Notes: generated by a model from the letters alone, not told the origin. Shown: positions 36,053 to 48,560, counted from the stretch's first letter. The stretch: DNA of 64,000 bases from Sphagnum compactum (GCA_965153455.1 OZ234493.1:1984001-2048000), one strand, 5' to 3'. Translations and numbers: made by a program.

Positions 36053-37420
36053 CGGTCTTTCTGTGACCCCACCCACACTGCCCTTTTTGCTTACCTTTGC
36101 TCTCTAAATAAGAGAACAATGTTAGGTGTTAGCAGCTCTTATTTATGTGGAAATGCTTGGATTCTTTTCCAATCCTATCCTCACATCGGCAATGTACTTC
36201 AAGTTCCTGCAGAGGATGATCAGTAGGTTACATGTTAGTCTGGATTTGACCTTCAGATTTCAGTACTCGTGTGGTCTTTGGCAAGACAAATGTTATTGTC
36301 ATGCTCAATGCAGAGGACTTTGATAAGGTTTTGTGCGGTATATAGGTTGTTAAGTTGCTGGGGCAGGTTTAGGATGGGATATGTTCCTCAAGGGCTATGG
36401 CTGTTCCTTGCGGGAAGCAATTGAAAGCCTTTTTGTATGGTGAGGCTGTTGATAAAATCATGGCCTTATTTTCCTGTAAAGTCAAGTTATCTCTTTCTAA
36501 TTTCCTTCATTGCAAGACCCATGACTCTTATGAAATCCTGTTTTCACTCATTGTTTTGAGCTTATTCCTTCACAATTTGAAAAGTCTATTGTTTAAGAAA
36601 TTAATTGAATTTTCTGCAACTTTTGAGGGAGGCCTCAAGGCTCAAAGAGGAGGCTTGTCTTGAATTCTTATAACACCCAACATCACATTTATCATCTATT
36701 TTTTGAAATGCTTGATCCTTGACAAGATCATCCTTGGAATTTTATCATGTATCATCATTTTCACCAAAATTAGACAATCTTTTATGCCTGGCTCTTATGA
36801 ATGTAATATAGTGTATAACATGTACTGGTGCCCTTCACAACCAAGTGAATATGTACAGTATATACTACATCTTCCCCATGTGTACTCATAGGTTGCAACA
36901 AATGTAGAGTAGGTGGGTTGTGATTTTGCACTTCTTCCAAAGAAAAAGTGTTAGACAATTTCTATTTTGACAATATTATATATGTCAAGGAATCTAGGTT
37001 AAACCGATCACAACCCGAATTGGCACTTAGTTATCCCCACAACATATCTTGCAACAAGTTACCAAACCCAACATGTGAGATCAACTAATGTGGAAAGACC
37101 CAACAAAATGTCATACATTTGATGTGTGAACCATTGGTCAAACATGTAGCTCGACTAGGTGAAATCTGGACCTCCTATTATTATTAGATCTCAAGAGTTG
37201 CATGCAAGTGTCAGTAGAGGGGCTGTGGGTGAGATAGCCTCCTACCATGAGAGGGACTTGCTCTCTCTCCTTTAGTTCCTGTGGGCTGTGTGTCTTTTGG
37301 CCTTTCTCTGGCCTTCCATGTGATGATGGTTCCAGCCATTGATTTTTTATTGGATTTTTTTTGATCTGTTGAAATCTGGCCCATTAGTTTCATATGTGTA
37401 CACATGATCTACACAAGGCC
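36053..37420. other. 3' UTR and intergenic DNA
   Basis: About the first 0.5 kb is likely the 3' UTR of the DUF630/632 gene. Beyond 36,900 the sequence is repeat-like (for example 37,000-37,420). No gene recognised. Confidence 0.45.
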
Positions 37421-38302
37421 GATCCAACAATCCTTTACCTCGTAGGGTGGCTACCATGTGATCTACCCATCATCATGGGTCTTGGGGTCTCCAAGTGCCT
37501 AACAATGCAAGAGTCATGAAGATGAGGAAGAACACGGGGAAAACTCTCAAAGACTCTAAGTTTGGTAGAGAATGAAGAGAAACAAAGCTCCTTGGGCAAG
37601 TCCTTTGCAAGCTTTAACAGTTCATAAAGACCTCCTCTGATTTCTCTAGAGTATCTAGAGAGTGCCTGGCAATGCACGAAATCTCAACAAAGTCAGGTAT
37701 CGCAGGAAAAAACTACAAAAACAAAATGTGAGGTTGCTATTTACAACTTCGTAAAGCAAATGATCAAAATCAGGCTGTGTTCTTATTTCAGCAATGGCCT
37801 CACCCTTGTGCTTTACCTTACACTAAATGCACTGAGCACAAATTTGATTTGACAGTAAGTATATTGTAAAATCTTTGCTCAAATCACATCCCCAACTTAT
37901 ACTAGTCACTTGCATTTCATACATACAAAAAACAGAAGACCTGCTTCTGGTACATACTAAAAACAAACGATCGACAGTTCTTAAGTACATTGCGCAATCA
38001 AAGTAGCTCGTGTACCCACAACCAATATTTCCTTCAAGCTCCAAGCTTGGAACTGTTACAAGAAATTCTTTTGTCAGTCAATCTCTCACTCAGAATGCTG
38101 CTGTACTGAAGAACAATTTTCTCATATCTCCACTTGGTACAACACCATACCCCAGCTGCTCTAAGTGGGAGAGAGACACAATGTCCACTAGGACTGAAAC
38201 TGGTCCAAACTTGATACAAAGCTTGCACTTGGACACCCCTGCCCACCCATCCTGTTTACAACAAATCTGCTGCTACTACTCTCAAGACCAATAGCTTGGC
38301 AA
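37421..38302. other. Intergenic / 3' flank of the dirigent-like gene
   Basis: Contains a moderately GC-rich stretch at 37,430-37,680 without a recognisable protein, then the likely 3' UTR of the minus-strand dirigent-like gene (about 37,850-38,302). Confidence 0.4.
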
Positions 38303-39031
38303 CTAGTGGGATAAGTGGACTCTCCAGTGGAAGGAATAGGCAGGTGGGTGGGGTGGACAATTCTCCACTATAGCATAGCCTTTTGCACCACGGAAGTTGC
38401 CAGTTCCACCAAGCACAATGAGCTCATAGGGAGCCACAGCTCCACCCACGTTGCCAGAGAAAGTGAGGCTTCCAGGTCCAAACTGGGAGTCTTCATTGAA
38501 AGTGATTTTGCTCATGAGCTGAAGCCCTTCCTTGAACTTCTCATCAGTGATAGATCCATGGCCTCTCTCTCTCCCAACAAGCTTACTGTCTCTGCTTCCA
38601 CCTTCACGCACATCGTTGTCGAAAACAAACATAGACCCATATCCTGGCAACTTCAGCTCGTGATGCCCAGTGCCTGCGTTCAGCATTACAGTAGTCCCTG
38701 GCCCAATCCGAACTTCATGCACATAAAACTCCAACACTGTCTCTTTGGAAGTATCCGTTTTCTGCTCCAGTGAGACGAAATACTCCTTCAGGTCTGCTCC
38801 TACCCCAGCCATTGCAGACACTTTCTTTCCTGGAGCTGAATCCAGCTGCTGAAGCTTTTTCTTCTGTACTGAACTCAGACTTCGAGAGACTCCGCGACAT
38901 GGTGAACCCAAAAACTCCTTTTGGATACAAGCTCGACTCGGCTTGCTGCTGCTGCCAAGCTGCTGGTTTGGGAATGCAAACGAGCTCTTATGTGCGACAA
39001 GCGTCGTCGTCCCAGCCATGACAGTCGCCAT
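38303..39031 (-). CDS. Dirigent-type barrel protein with predicted plastid transit peptide
   Basis: Member of the dirigent / allene oxide cyclase-like beta-barrel superfamily; classical dirigent proteins steer coupling of phenoxy radicals in lignan and lignin synthesis. The ATG at 39,031 gives 242 residues. The open frame extends upstream only through non-ATG codons. Residues 1-75 are rich in Ser, Lys and Ala and poor in acidic residues, like a chloroplast transit peptide and unlike the secretory signal of most dirigent proteins. The barrel begins near residue 86 (LEFYVHEVRIGPGTT). It carries dirigent hallmarks MFVFDNDVREG, SKLVGRERGHG and LGGTGNFRGAKGYA, and ends WRVHLSH. No intron is needed in the coding part. 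An upstream UTR intron is plausible (donor near 39,760, acceptor near 39,092). The GGTG-FR--GYA motif favours dirigent over allene oxide cyclase. Confidence 0.85.
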   Translation of the reverse strand: MATVMAGTTTLVAHKSSFAFPNQQLGSSSKPSRACIQKEFLGSPCRGVSRSLSSVQKKKLQQLDSAPGKKVSAMAGVGADLKEYFVSLEQKTDTSKETVLEFYVHEVRIGPGTTVMLNAGTGHHELKLPGYGSMFVFDNDVREGGSRDSKLVGRERGHGSITDEKFKEGLQLMSKITFNEDSQFGPGSLTFSGNVGGAVAPYELIVLGGTGNFRGAKGYAIVENCPPHPPAYSFHWRVHLSH

Positions 39032-39091
39032 GAGCTCCGATGCCAACCTCACCAAATGCAAAGAACTCCACAACCAAAACACCCACAATAC

Positions 39092-39760
39092 CTGGAAATC
39101 GAACCATGTACGAATTGGTTAGGATTATATCCTTGGATCTGGTGGAGAGATGAGCTCACAAAACTATAATGGTTCCAAATTCTCTGGACAAAATTCAAAC
39201 AAGCTCTTTCCTGCAGGAGCTCAAGCTGCTCAAAAACCATTATGATCCAAAACTAATTTCCAAACTCAGCTCTTTCCTGCAGGAGCTCAAGCAAATCTGC
39301 TCAAAAGAAGCAACAATATTGAAAAAAAATCTGATCCCACCAACCCAGCAAAGTTCAATACCGAAGAGTTTCGCAAAATCAAAAAGAGTGACAGTGATGA
39401 TGCAAACCAAGAAGCTTCAACATAACCAGTTCAGTAGATCCATCTGTATTGCACCTTGACAGCAAACAGCCATGGAAGCACAGATGCACAAAAGACTGCA
39501 ACCCATTCATAAAAAACTTCACCAAATCTCATGCACTAATCATCAAAACTCCTTCACCAAATCTAATGCACTAATCATCAAAACTGATTCATAAAATCTA
39601 ATGCACCAATCATCAACACTTTGAAGCATATGATATCATGATCTCTAAGGTTCATGAGATAGATATGTACAACACCCAAGAAAACCCATTTGCAAAAAAA
39701 AAAAAAAAACACAGAAAGAAAACTTTTGGTGAAGTAGTAGCAGTAGTAAAACTCATACCT
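39092..39760 (-). other. Possible 5'-UTR intron of the dirigent-like gene
   Basis: On the minus strand a donor TTGCTCAG|GTATGAG near 39,760 and an acceptor TTTCCAG|GT near 39,092 bracket T-rich sequence, and the exon would resume 60 bases before the ATG. It contains an internal duplication of about 40 bases (AGCTCTTTCCTGCAGGAGCT at about 39,199 and 39,270). Confidence 0.35.
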
Positions 39761-40477
39761 GAGCAACAAGAAGAGCAATTTGAGGCCACTGGGCCTGGCT
39801 AATGAAGCAAAACTCTTTCAAATCACAAAATCTGTTTCACTCTCTACTTGATGTACTTTCTTTTGTGTGTCTGTCTTCAACCAAAAAGAGTGTGAGAAAG
39901 AACAGAAATGAAGAAGAATGGTGATACACTTTTGCACTAAATACATACATATAATACCTTTTCTTATACTTGACACTTTCTACTCCCATTGCTCTAACTC
40001 AGTATCTAGAGATGTATTAGTAGTACCTTGTTGTTGTTTTTTTTTTTTCTTTCACCCCCCCTTTTCTTTTGGGGAGGAAAGCTTTGAAATTTGCACCCAT
40101 TTGCTCAACTACACTAAAGTTAATCACTCGTGATGCACACTTTTTTTGTACCATTTGAAGAATTCCAATGGATAAGATTGACACTTGTATTAGTTATTGG
40201 GAGGAGTGCTCTTGTATCAAGATATGTAAAAAAAACCTTTGCCTCTATGATTTTTTGGCCTTGCCTTGGTAGGCAAGGATATTGTGTTCAGATTCATTAT
40301 AGAGTATACCTAGTAGCTTGAATAATGGATTTTGGCCCCTACTAGGTAATAATAATAGGTCTATTTTTATTATATGAGGATTTTTGAAAGATGATATATT
40401 TTGGCTTGTGTTGAAACTTGAGATTTGTTATAATAGAGTTATAATAGCTTGAAGGATTTTGGTTTCTTTTAGAGGAA
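39761..40477. other. Upstream flank of the dirigent-like gene, then repeats
   Basis: Presumed minus-strand promoter and leader (39,761-40,000), with a poly-T/poly-C run at 40,037-40,070. No further gene recognised. Confidence 0.4.
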
Positions 40478-40600
40478 TTTTTGAAGGTTATAACTTTTGT
40501 ATGGTGAAATATTTGAGTTTCCATAATTCTTCTTTTACCTTAAGATACTTTTAAATGTAAATGGCAAGGCCACAGTGTGTGACAAACCCCTGGTTTACAA
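40478..40600 (+). repeat. Dispersed repeat family C, copy 2
   Basis: Partner of 612-745 in the same orientation. Confidence 0.55.
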
Positions 40601-40654
40601 TTGTGGGAGGTAATTTGGGCTCTTTGTGCCTTAACATCTATACCAATATATCAA

Positions 40655-40930
40655 AGTTATCCATAAAGTCACTCTCTTTCACACCCTATCCCCTCTTTCA
40701 GTGGTATCTGCAAAGTAAGGAAATTTTATTAAATCTCAGTATGAAATGCTGAAACCCAGCATTTAATGCACGAGATTCGAGAGTAATTATAGTAATTGTA
40801 CAGGTAGGAGTACTGAAGATATGCAGGAGCAGTGGAGGCTATCAGGAAAAATGAAAGAGGGGATGAAACTCAGTTTACTACCAAAATTAGTGGAAAAACT
40901 AGTTAGATAATAATAATGCCCATAATTGTT
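40655..40930 (+). repeat. Dispersed repeat family A, copy 2
   Basis: Closest relative of the copy at 42,072-42,345. Shared blocks are CCCTATCCCCTCTTTCAGTG, a GGTATCTGCAAAG block, and GAAATGCT.AAAC.CAGCATTT. Confidence 0.75.
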
Positions 40931-40979
40931 AATGTAGTCAGTACAAGAGTGGAATGTTGCGATTCCTTTTCCCCGAGTC

Positions 40980-41119
40980 TGCCCTTTCCTCCCTTTTTTT
41001 TTTTTTCCCCACCTCGGCATTTCTAAACATGTTTTTGATCCATGTTAATACATGTTTTAAGTATGTTAGGGGTGCAAAGGGTTTGTTCTCTCCATTTTTC
41101 TATGGTTTCAAGTGGTTCA

Positions 41120-41154
<35 letters not shown>

Positions 41155-41560
41155 CAACTAATTATTATTCAAAATAATTATATTTCAACACCTTTTCAAG
41201 TTATGTAGTAAAATCAAATTTGAGAATTACATAAATAATGATGAACTATTGGAAAACCATATGAGATCATATGAGGGAGATTAAGGGAGGGGGGCCAGGG
41301 GTATATTATTAAATTGATAAACCTATATCTCCATTATCAGTATTCTTATTTTTTTAGGGTTTCAATATAGAAATGTTGAACTTATCATGGTCTTACAATA
41401 AGAACCTAACTTGACATACTGTAAATTCTCCCTTTTGCTTATTCCCTCGTGCATTTTTCAAATCTACAATGTGTTTATAAAGAAAGTTTTGCAAGGTTAC
41501 ATCTAACTTGTTTGTTTCACACTTTTCAAGAATAACCTCAAGCAACTTAATCTATCTTCC
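40980..41560. repeat. Nested fragments of families B and D plus an (AT)n run
   Basis: (AT)n at about 41,124-41,151. 41,150-41,330 carries a family B piece (ACATAAATAATGATGAACTA then AACCATATGA). 41,390-41,500 is family D, matching 30,060-30,190. None is coding. Confidence 0.45.
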
Positions 41561-41722
41561 TCATAGCTTTCCATGCATCTTACAAATTTGTAAGGTCCTG
41601 ACTCCTGACTATGTAATAGCAAAAAAAAAAAATTTGGTTTGCTTTACATCACTACTGGGCATAAACAACCTTCGAGAAAATCTCTAGTGTATTTGGAGGG
41701 TGGATTATGTTTTGTAATCAGG

Positions 41723-41764
41723 CTTACGAAATGTTCCTTAAAGGAGATAGCGTAATTTCGTAAG
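41723..41764. repeat. Perfect 10-bp inverted repeat (hairpin)
   Basis: CTTACGAAAT at 41,723 pairs with ATTTCGTAAG ending at 41,764, with a 22-base loop. Around it (41,700-41,940) further GCGTAA/CTTACG-type words occur, so the segment may be the end of a small transposon. Confidence 0.5.
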
Positions 41765-42071
41765 ATCTCTAGGGTGAAAGACGTAACTTAATCAAATTGC
41801 TGAAAGGAAAGCGAATTTTTTCATAAGGCGTTATAGATTACTTCAGTTGTTACGCAGCGTAAGTAGGGAATTATCATGTCCACCCTCTGTGCTCACACAG
41901 TAATTCTCTGACAGAAAGGACTTACCGTATACGTAACTCTTGATGTAAAATATTCCATAACCAGATTCCCAAGGAATATTTTCATTGTAAAAAAAAAAAA
42001 AAGGAATTTCTATTAGGGCATATTATATTGTCAAAAGTCTCAAGCCTCTTTGGACCTGGTCATGAAAATTG

Positions 42072-42345
42072 ACCTTTCACCCCTATCCCCTCTTTCAGTG
42101 CCAAGTGCCAAGTGGTATCTGCAAAGCAAGGAAATTTTTTTAAATCTCAATATGAAATGCTAAAACTCAGCATTTAATGCACAAAGTTCAGACTACTTAT
42201 AGTAGTTGTACACGTACGAGCAGTGAAAATATATGCAGCAGGATATGAGTGGAGGCGCTCAAGAAAAAGGAAAGACAGGATGCAACTCAGTTTATCGCAA
42301 AAAAAAATGATGGATTTCTGAGTTTCACCCCTCATTGAATGCTAA
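42072..42345 (+). repeat. Dispersed repeat family A, copy 3
   Basis: Third copy of the family with the same block order. Near its start a 9-base AGTGCCAAGTGCCAAGTGG stutter is visible. Confidence 0.75.
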
Positions 42346-43983
42346 TGTATTTTGTTGTAAGTTTTTTTTTGAAACCTTACACCCCATCTACGACCAAACT
42401 CAGGGTGCTCGTGCTGCGTTTTCCTTACTCCATGAATAACTTCATTATACTAGTCTGATCTTGGTGCAAAAATGAAACACCAAATTGAAATTGGGTCCTC
42501 GAGAAGAACTGAACCTGTAGCTACTGCAGTTGTCAAAAGGTTGGCAGTAAATGGAATCATGAAATCTCTACTAATGCAGATCAGAGATGGGTTTAGAGTT
42601 TAGAAGATATGTAAGTAGGTGGTGCAGATGCACTGACCACTATCCTCTATCTAATTTCCTCTATGCCGCAAACGACAAGCTAAAAATGAAATGAAGCTGG
42701 GTACCTCACATGGCAGAAGCTTTGTGGCAGCTTGAATGAATATACTAGGCTAGTGACCTTCTTCAATTCATATATATATATATATATCTTGAGTGCTAGG
42801 CACCATCATGACTCAGTCTTTCTGTTGCTTCTAGAAAATAAAATTTCCAGACTGATCTAAGTAATCCATGCATTGTAAGATTGCATTACATTGATGAACT
42901 GGTATCAAAAGATGTGTGTATGATCCTTTATGTCTTTCAACTAGTATATATATAATCATTATGGATATATTAATGTAATAACTAATATGTCTGAGCCGTG
43001 GCCGGGCAGTCCCAATTCAAATTTTCTATAGTTAAGGATAATTATATAGAGAGTGCACTTTGTGTTGTGAACCTATTGCAATAATACCTATCGGTTGTGA
43101 GTTCTATTGTTTGGTAAATGCTATTCTTTTTCTTTTTCTCTTTTTTTGTGGCCAATTTTTTTTGAAAATTAATTAAACATTGAACATCATCAATCAGAGG
43201 TAAATGGTATTGAGGTAAAATTTGACACTAAGTTGAGTATCTATTTAATACTGTAGTTGATATCATTGTCAACACCAGAGCTAATGGTCCTTACCGGTGT
43301 TGTTGCCTCGACTTTATTTTAGCGACAAGTCTGTAATTATCAACACCAGAACGTCACCAGAACTAATGGTTCTGACTCATGTTGCTTTGAAGTTATTTCA
43401 GTGACAAGTCGTAAATGCCACGCAAATGCCACACAAACTGGCCAGTGTTGAGTGGTTATTAGAAACAGGAACAGACCCATCCCCTATCTATCTATCCCCC
43501 CACCCCCTTTATAGAAGGTGGCAATCAGAGAGGCCTATGAAAAAACAGTTGAACACTGAGGTATAGCCTCCCACACAAAACACGCCTTCACACACAAAAC
43601 AAAGCATCGGCTAACTTTTTTGATTCCTATTGGGGTTAATTTGACACTTGTGTCAGTGGCATTGTGTCTATCACTGACACAGACTCACACTCAATTGTGT
43701 CCAAAACATTTATGCAAAGCTTCAGAAGGCAACAATTGAAGTGTGAAGCCAATTGTGGGAAGCTGAAGTTTGACACAGTTCCAGGACAAAGACCAAAAGT
43801 AACATAAGTGGGTGCGCAATAGTGCGGCACGCTTTGCTTGCTTGCTTGCTTGCAGTTTTGTCTTAACCACCATCCCCAAGCAGTGTTTTCTTCCCTTGGG
43901 ACATGTGAAATGCAACTAAGGGCAAAATGCATGGAACTATGTCAATTGTTGTGACATGAAGGTAAGCAAACAATTAAATTATA
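42346..43983. other. Intergenic DNA with minor repeats
   Basis: No gene recognised. (TA)n at 42,771-42,787. A two-copy tandem repeat of about 75 bp at 43,269-43,411 (CACCAGA-CTAATGGT and GCGACAAGTC-type blocks). A (GCTT)n run at about 43,832-43,852. Confidence 0.5.
43269..43411 (+). repeat. Two-copy tandem duplication, about 72-80 bp
   Basis: Copy 1 has AGAGCTAATGGTCC..GTTG..TTATTTTAGCGACAAGTC and copy 2 has AGAACTAATGGTTCT..GTTG..TTATTTCAGTGACAAGTC. It may be the subterminal part of a DNA transposon. Confidence 0.6.
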
Positions 43984-44121
43984 ATGGAATTCAAATGTTG
44001 TGGGGGAATAGCTTGGTTGACATGTATGTATGCAAAATGTGGGAACACGTTGGATGCTTGGAGAGTGTTTAATAAGATGCCATCTAGAAATGTGGTAACA
44101 TGGACTAGATGCATGAGCTAG
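43984..44121 (+). pseudogene. Pentatricopeptide-repeat (PPR) gene fragment
   Basis: A 45-codon frame ending in TAG reads MYAKCGNTLDAWRVFNKMPS followed by RNVVTW. This is the signature of plant PLS-class PPR proteins, organellar RNA-binding factors used in RNA editing and processing. Only about one repeat is recognisable, and the expected VDMYAKCG entry is altered to LTCMYAKCG. Flanking sequence shows no further convincing repeats, so this is a relic of a duplicated or captured PPR gene. Confidence 0.8.
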
Positions 44122-46431
44122 GCCCTTAGTTTTCCATTCCAAAACCCTAATGTCTTATTGTTATGCAATCATGCAAAAAGGGTAGGCTTTTGTTGCTTTT
44201 GAGAAACTAGAAGGAGCTTATTCTCCAGGGAAATTCTAAAACATTGACATATTATATTAAGGAGGTCAAGTGCCTTCATAGACATGCACGTAATGTTGAG
44301 CCACAATCAAAATCATTGGGTCTTTGGGAATGCAAAAAAAAAACATTGATTTTTTTGGATGAAAATTAACAACTTGTAGGACATGAGGGTGATAAATATT
44401 TGTTGAGTTTTAGTTCAAATTTGGGATGGTCCAATTTTGGCAACAAATTTCAACAAACACTTCCAAATTTTGCAAGCACATCTAGCCTTTGCATTTTTAT
44501 GTTTGTGTTTTTGTCAAGTTTAAAATGTTAACTAGAAGAAGAAGGTTATAATCCATATGAATATCAATTGCAGGACTTATAGGTGTGATTAGAATTTAAG
44601 GTGATTGTTTTCATTTTAAATCTCCCTTGTTTGAACTTGGTCATAAGGAGGTGAAGCTATTAATTTATGTAATGACCTTTTTATTACACCTTCTTTATTG
44701 ATGTCCTTTTTTATTTTATACCTTGGGTGAACTAGTGCACTTACATAAGGGGGTGAAGTTATTAACTTATGTAACGACCCTCTTATTACACCTTTATTGA
44801 AGCCCTTTTTGACACATTGAGTGAACTAATGCACTTACATTAATACCATGTTAAAAACCTTGAATTTGAAGAAAATAATTCTAACCATGGTAAATATCTT
44901 GTTCTAGAAATAAAACAAGGTTTGCAAGTTCAAATTTAACATGTCTTGAATTAAATATGGTCATTAAAAAGCCTTTGTAGAATTCTTTTTCAATTTTTTG
45001 AAGGGGTTAAGGGCTTAAAGTTTAAAATTTTGTCACTTGCAACAGTTAAGGAACATATAACCCAGTTCATAACTTCCTAGTCCTAGCCATCTCCACTTGA
45101 TCTTGCAGCTTGCGCAACAAAATCAACAAAGAATATGAACCTTCAAACACATATCCTTCCTAGAAGGAAAAACACAAGTACTTATCTCATAACAACAACC
45201 TCCACTCATCACAATCCCCTGACACCATTTATCTCTTCCACTTGTCCTTATCTCCATTGCCGTATCCTTGACACCAACATCATCACCAAATTTTCAAGCA
45301 CAAACAACAACCTAGAAAAAGAAAGACACAACTTAGCCTACATCATTCTTAAAACTTATCAAATGGCATAGGACCACCATCCTTGTTGTTTTTTCAAGAG
45401 TGCAAAGACAAAAAAATCAAGAGTAGGTGATTATGCCTGCTGGGTGAAGAGGGTTTTACTTATTGACAGGTACTTCTCATGAGTGTCTTTGGATCGTCAA
45501 TTTGTATAGAACTAAGTTAGGCATTTAAATACTTTTTATGAAAATTACATTATAAGGCATTAGTAATTTTTGTCTAGTGTTGACTATCAACGTCCAATTT
45601 GAAAATAATTCATTTCAAAATGAAGTCAAATAATTGCAATTTTGTGTTAATCATTTGGATATTCGATGATTTTGGGCCTCAAAAAATGTTGAGTTAAGTA
45701 TAAATATAACATTTAAGTCCAAATTTAATTAAATATTTATTACATATGAATCTCCTTTTATACACCTTAATGTTTTACACCCTAAAATGATTAATTGTTT
45801 CATTGACAAAGGTCGATTCCTTCATGGCAATCATCCAATTATGTTCATTATCATGAATTCAAAATGAATTACAAAATTATTCTTACTTCATTTTTAACAA
45901 TTAACATTTAATAAATATGTAAGCCAAAGCAACTAAATTAACCAAGCCAACATGTGGACACATTAGTCAAATTAACCAAATCAAAGTCACATTATTACTA
46001 TGAATAACTACTACCATAGTATTTTTACCACTTCAGCAATAAATTGTTGAACATTTATTTAAATTTGAAATTTTAATGTCGACACTTTGTTTTTTACTTC
46101 TAAGATTTTTGGTAGGTAATGGTTATAGGAAATAATAAAAAGGGTTTCAATAATGTTATGGAATAACTTTGTGTGTCTAGATTGCTTTAGTTTTAAATCA
46201 TTGTTATGGAAGGTTTACAATTCAAAACCTAATAGTTGAACTTTTAAATTTATTAAAATTTCAACACAAATAATGAATATTTTTTCATAAGTTCAACAAT
46301 TTTTTTTTAAAAAAATTTATGCTGAAATGATAAAGGTACTATGGTATGTAACTAAATTTCAACTTGGAATTTGAAATTTGAAAATACGAAATTTGAATGA
46401 AAAACGCCTAAGTAGGTGACATATGGTAGTG
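44122..46431. other. AT-rich intergenic DNA
   Basis: No gene recognised. Two near-copies of a block of about 110 bp (44,646-44,745 and 44,747-44,840: GGTGAAG.TATTAA.TTATGTAA.GACC and TGAACTA.TGCACTTACAT) form a tandem duplication. An LTR belonging to the polypurine tract at 46,437 would extend leftwards from 46,436 into this stretch. Confidence 0.45.
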
Positions 46432-46450
46432 CAACAAATCTCCCCCTTGG
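46432..46450 (-). mobile_element. Copia-type polypurine tract and 3' LTR start (minus strand)
   Basis: Read on the minus strand, AAGGGGGAGATT is followed directly by TGTTG, the classic junction of a polypurine tract and a 3' LTR in plant Ty1/copia elements. The LTR would run leftwards from 46,436. No matching 5' LTR or coding region was found in this window, so the element is a truncated relic. Confidence 0.5.
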
Positions 46451-48560
46451 CATCAACTACCTTCATGCACCTACGCATTTTGTCAAGAAATTCAAAATGA
46501 ACTAGAAAGGAAAATGTCTTTTTCTATAAGCATTTTGTGCATTTCAAAGTCTTTTGGCAATGCAATTATCATATCATTTGTTACATAACTAAGAACTTTT
46601 TTTTCTATTTTAAAAGTAAAGCAAAAAGGTTGTTACAAGTATTTTTATTTATTGAAAAAACTTGACGGCATTTATGATGATTTTTTTTGTTATTGTGCTA
46701 CAAGGTCGAACTTTGATAATGTTTAAATCCGTCAAAATCAAAGTTGTGCATTTAAGATAGATTAAACAAATAAAATGGTGGTTTTATTTGAAAAAATATA
46801 GTCTCAAATAAAAAAACATATGCATGTGATGTTGTATAATTTGTTCACATTGTTAATAATTATGTTTTTGAATTTGTGTTGTTTATTGTGTAGTAATCCA
46901 AACCAATATATGCAATGACGCAAATTCCAAAACAACAAAGTTGAAGTAATAAACCAACTATGGTGAATTATAATTTCAATACTCCAAATATGTGATGCAT
47001 TTTATTTTGAAAACAATCATTGTATGCTTAAGTATTAAGCTAATTATAGTTTAATTTGTATCAATGTTATGTACGTTGCATTTTAGTGAAATCAAATAAG
47101 TTATATTAGTGGCATTACAATTGTAAACTAATTTTATTTAAATTGAAAGGATGAACATCTAGATATTTTTTACATTAAAATTTTATTGATCTCATTTCAT
47201 ATGTGACATTGAATATTGTAATACAACAGATTCCAAACAAACAAAATAGAATGAAAAATCATTGTTCAAGTTCCGTTTCAACAAAAAGAAAATAAAAAAT
47301 ATTAATTTATTTAAATATAATGTTTTACATAATAATATTTGATTGTTGTAGTTTACCATTTTTGTGATGACCTTTTGTTTAAGCAAAGGAATATTTTTGT
47401 ATAAATATTTTGGGTAATATTTATAAATTTATAGTCAAATTATATTTTAGTAAAATTGAACGTGGGTTTTTTGTAATCAATTTCCAACCTCAAATGCCAA
47501 TGCACATATTTCAAATTCATTTCATGTTTATAAACAGTGATGGAATGTAATTTTGCATTGTTTATCATAATTTGGATAATGATAATGTGTGTGCAAGGTT
47601 TACACATTTGTACTAATAGTTGCAATTTAGTTATCTAGTACAACTAAAATCAACTACCATACAACTACATTGGAACCCACAATTAAACACTTAGTTATAA
47701 AGGATATCAATAGACTTTGTTTGTTAAAGTATGAATGATAAATCATGTAAAAGGTTTGTTGATGGATGATTGAAACAAACAAAATCATTCAACATTAAGT
47801 TTGTCAATGGAAGAATAAAAAATCATACAAACATTAAGTTCATCAATGGATGAACCTACCTATTAGTTATTCCATAATAGTCATTAGTTGCCATTTGCAA
47901 ATTTTATAACTTTGAGGCAACTACAGTGAAGTTGCCAAATTTTTCCCAATTTTTTTGGGGAAAATGTTGCCATAGGCTTGTTTATTAGTTATGATTTTAA
48001 TGGTCATGTATAAAATTGTTGTCAATGAAGTCAAAATTTGTCTTGGAGGCTTACTACTATTGTTACACTACAAGATTGAAGGAAAAAAAAATCAATCCAT
48101 GTTCCAATATAAGGTCAATTGTGTTGCACATGTTTTTTTGTTTTGGAGCTTTCATTCTTTTGGGCAAGGTTATTTGAATAGCCATTTCATAGATGAATAA
48201 TGAAAATTTCCTTGAATGGCAATTTGACACCATGACATGTTTGGTAGATCGATTTGGATAAAATAAGGATAATATAAGATATTGTGTATTGCAATTATTA
48301 TCAAAATTGACAATTATATTGACAACAATGTCAATTGATTAAGATTAATCACGACAACAAATCATGGCTTATTTGACTGGAAAACTAATCATTTTGACAT
48401 TTGACCAATTTGACCATTTAGTCATACTGGATAAGTCGATTTGAACATGTCCAACTTGACTAATGATTTTTTAAACTAACCATAAGATGATCTTTTTGAT
48501 TAATCAAATTGGACGAAAATTTGGGTAATTCAAATTTTAAATATAAAAATGTAATAAATA
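46451..48560. other. AT-rich DNA, no gene seen
   Basis: Only low-complexity AT-rich text. 47,750-47,860 holds a small repeat (AACATTAAGTT(T/C)(G/A)TCAATGGA at two positions). Confidence 0.5.

Noticed and set aside
38315-38773. A 152-residue plus-strand open frame
   Set aside because: It is a shadow on the opposite strand of the dirigent-like coding region.
38303-39031. Allene oxide cyclase
   Set aside because: The fold and plastid targeting would fit, but the SKLVGR and GGTG-FR--GYA motifs are dirigent-type, and the conserved cyclase C-terminus is missing.
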